NCBI GenBank assembly: GCA_020724685.1
Contig: DYGP01000009.1
Location: 1 to 14,079, forward strand
Reading direction: 5' to 3'
DNA from: Candidatus Paceibacter sp.
GTDB lineage: Bacteria; Patescibacteriota; Minisyncoccia; UBA6257; GWB1-50-10
Length of the DNA stretch: 14,079 bases
The notes below the pieces were generated by a model. It did not search any database. It was not told the origin of the DNA and saw only the letters and a program-made list of their open reading frames with translations. Position 1 is the first letter of the stretch. The number at the start of each line of letters is the position of its first letter. Positions 13,264 through 14,079 of the stretch are shown in pieces. The position numbers were made by a program, and so were the translations under genes.

Positions 13264-13972
13264 TTCCCACCTCCATTGACTTTTCCGAACAGAGATCATT
13301 CAAGAGCCCGGCAAATCCGTAAACCGCGTTGGAAACCGCGAAAAATTTTATCCTTTCTCTGAATTTTTCTCGAGTTTCCGCGTCTCCCGAATGGAGATGT
13401 TCAAGCGCGGGACGGAGAGCTTCGCAGAGAGACACTATCGCGTCCAAGGATTTTTCAAGAATATGTGCGTCGGGAACTCCGCCGAAAGACGGATTCTCGG
13501 CAACATTCTTTTTTTCTACGTCCTTCAAGGCATCGAAAGGAATGAGAGCATCTATCGCCTCTTTCTCGTCCAAAAGAAACTCTTTAAAAGAATTGAGTTT
13601 GTTTTTCGACGGATTTCGGTATCCGTTGAGATATCTCAGTAATTCGGATGTGTCCGGACACCCCAATTTTTCCGTTGCTGTTTCAAGGGAAACAAGGTCG
13701 AACGCGACGAGTTTTCCCACAACAAAAATTTCTTCCGGACAATCTTCCAATTCGACTATCTCGTATCCAAGAGAGATGAGAAAAAACCTAAGACGGAGAA
13801 GTTCTTCGCCTTTCGGAAAATTTTTTCCCAAGACCCACCTTTGAACGGTTTCCTCCCTTACCGGAATCATCCGGTAAAATCGTTCGTTCATTTCCTTCTT
13901 TTCCCTTTCAGAAAGCGAGGGGAAAAAATCGGAAATGAAGTGAGAGAAAGATTCTTTCGTTGTTCTTTTCAT
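13247..13972 (-). CDS. Tandem helix-turn-helix protein, probable regulator or partner of the GHKL ATPase
   Basis: 241 residues, not recognised as a named family. Two HTH-like segments can be seen: about 36-71 (PVREETVQRWVLGKNFPKG followed by ELLRLRFFL) and about 94-134 (SLETATEKLGCPDTSELLRYL followed by NGYRNPSKNKLNSF). They align with each other (ETVQRWVLGKNFPKGEELLR against SELLRYLNGYRNPSKNKLNS), which suggests an internal duplication. The C-terminal third (about 165-230) is helical and could dimerise or bind the ATPase. The start is supported by TAGGA 8-12 nt upstream. It is the first gene of a two-gene operon with its own promoter, and a palindrome overlaps that promoter's -35 box, fitting autoregulation. 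Base composition looks somewhat more AT-rich than the flanking core genes (not computed). Confidence 0.65.
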   Translation of the reverse strand: MKRTTKESFSHFISDFFPSLSEREKKEMNERFYRMIPVREETVQRWVLGKNFPKGEELLRLRFFLISLGYEIVELEDCPEEIFVVGKLVAFDLVSLETATEKLGCPDTSELLRYLNGYRNPSKNKLNSFKEFLLDEKEAIDALIPFDALKDVEKKNVAENPSFGGVPDAHILEKSLDAIVSLCEALRPALEHLHSGDAETREKFRERIKFFAVSNAVYGFAGLLNDLCSEKSMEVGNAKKN

Positions 13973-14010
13973 TTTTTTATTCCTATAATTGGTGTTAAAA
14001 TACTGGTGAT

Positions 14011-14039
14011 ATAATACAACTATAAAACAATTGTGTCAA
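14011..14039 (-). promoter_or_regulatory. Consensus-like promoter for the HTH-GHKL operon
   Basis: On the minus strand TTGACA (14039-14034) and TATTAT (14016-14011) are separated by exactly 17 bp. Transcription would start near 14004, leaving a leader of about 30 nt that carries TAGGA before the ATG at 13972. It is the best promoter match in the window. Confidence 0.75.
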
Positions 14040-14050
14040 TTAATTGTTTT
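14024..14050. promoter_or_regulatory. Palindromic operator candidate overlapping the -35 box
   Basis: AAAACAATT (14024-14032) and AATTGTTTT (14042-14050) are perfect inverted repeats separated by 9 bp. Two smaller palindromes sit within, ACAATTGT (14027-14034) and CAATTAATTG (14037-14046). The -35 hexamer lies between the arms, so a bound protein would block RNA polymerase. The adjacent HTH protein is the obvious candidate ligand. Confidence 0.5.
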
Positions 14051-14077
14051 GTATAAAAAACCCCGGAGACTCCGGGG
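14050..14077 (-). terminator. Rho-independent terminator of a gene beyond the right edge
   Basis: CCCCGGA (14061-14067) pairs with TCCGGGG (14071-14077) around a 3-nt loop. Reading on the minus strand, the GC stem is followed by TTTTTT (about 14060-14055). It would end a minus-strand gene lying past 14079 and insulate the HTH-GHKL operon from it. Confidence 0.8.
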
Positions 14078-14079
14078 AT

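Noticed and set aside
13264..13299. Upstream extension of the GHKL ATPase (ATG at 13299)
   Set aside because: The extra 12 residues lie inside the HTH gene with no ribosome binding site, whereas GGAGG precedes the ATG at 13263.
1..14079. CRISPR array, tRNA or rRNA genes, insertion sequences
   Set aside because: No regularly spaced direct repeats, no tRNA-like cloverleaf and no transposase motifs were seen on either strand by reading.

Overview
The window most resembles a genome of the Candidate Phyla Radiation (Patescibacteria, Parcubacteria-like). This is an inference from protein style: the S16 begins MLAIKLRPVGKKHQ, the SMC and threonyl-tRNA synthetase are cut down, intergenic gaps are tiny (0-170 bp), and a TPR membrane protein of a type common in that group sits among housekeeping genes. 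UGA, UAA and UAG are all used as stops, which argues against the lineages that recode UGA. No RNA genes, CRISPR arrays, transposases or integrases were seen.

Region 1 (1-4726, minus strand) is an information-processing cluster transcribed rnhB, rpmF, nusB, rnc, smc, rpsP. It links RNA:DNA hybrid removal, ribosomal protein L32, rRNA antitermination, rRNA processing, chromosome folding and ribosomal protein S16 (cut by the left edge). nusB and rnc overlap by ATGA, and rnc and smc are 2 bp apart. rpsP has its own candidate promoter in the 107-bp gap after smc. The SMC has complete ATPase motifs but is only 731 residues, with no recognisable hinge and no cysteine.

Region 2 (4727-11586, plus strand) starts divergently with dnaE. 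It is broken into two overlapping ORFs (PHP half and catalytic half) by what looks like a one-base loss in a T run. A polytopic GT-C-like membrane protein with C-terminal TPRs follows 4 bp later. thrS comes next, encoding a ThrRS without the TGS domain. The 170 bp before thrS hold a long inverted repeat that ends at the thrS start codon and is flanked by TATG direct repeats. It is either a regulatory leader hairpin or a MITE-like insertion.

Region 3 (11587-14079, minus strand) is an accessory two-gene unit with its own consensus promoter and palindrome. It encodes a tandem-HTH protein, then a MutL/MORC-like GHKL ATPase overlapping it by 17 bp. Terminators bound it on both sides: one shared with convergent thrS at 11590-11615, one at 14056-14077 ending the next gene outside the window. 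This unit is the best candidate here for an undescribed (possibly defence or stress) system. No stretch over 300 bp lacks a gene; the gaps of 107, 120, 170 and 107 bp are described in the feature list.
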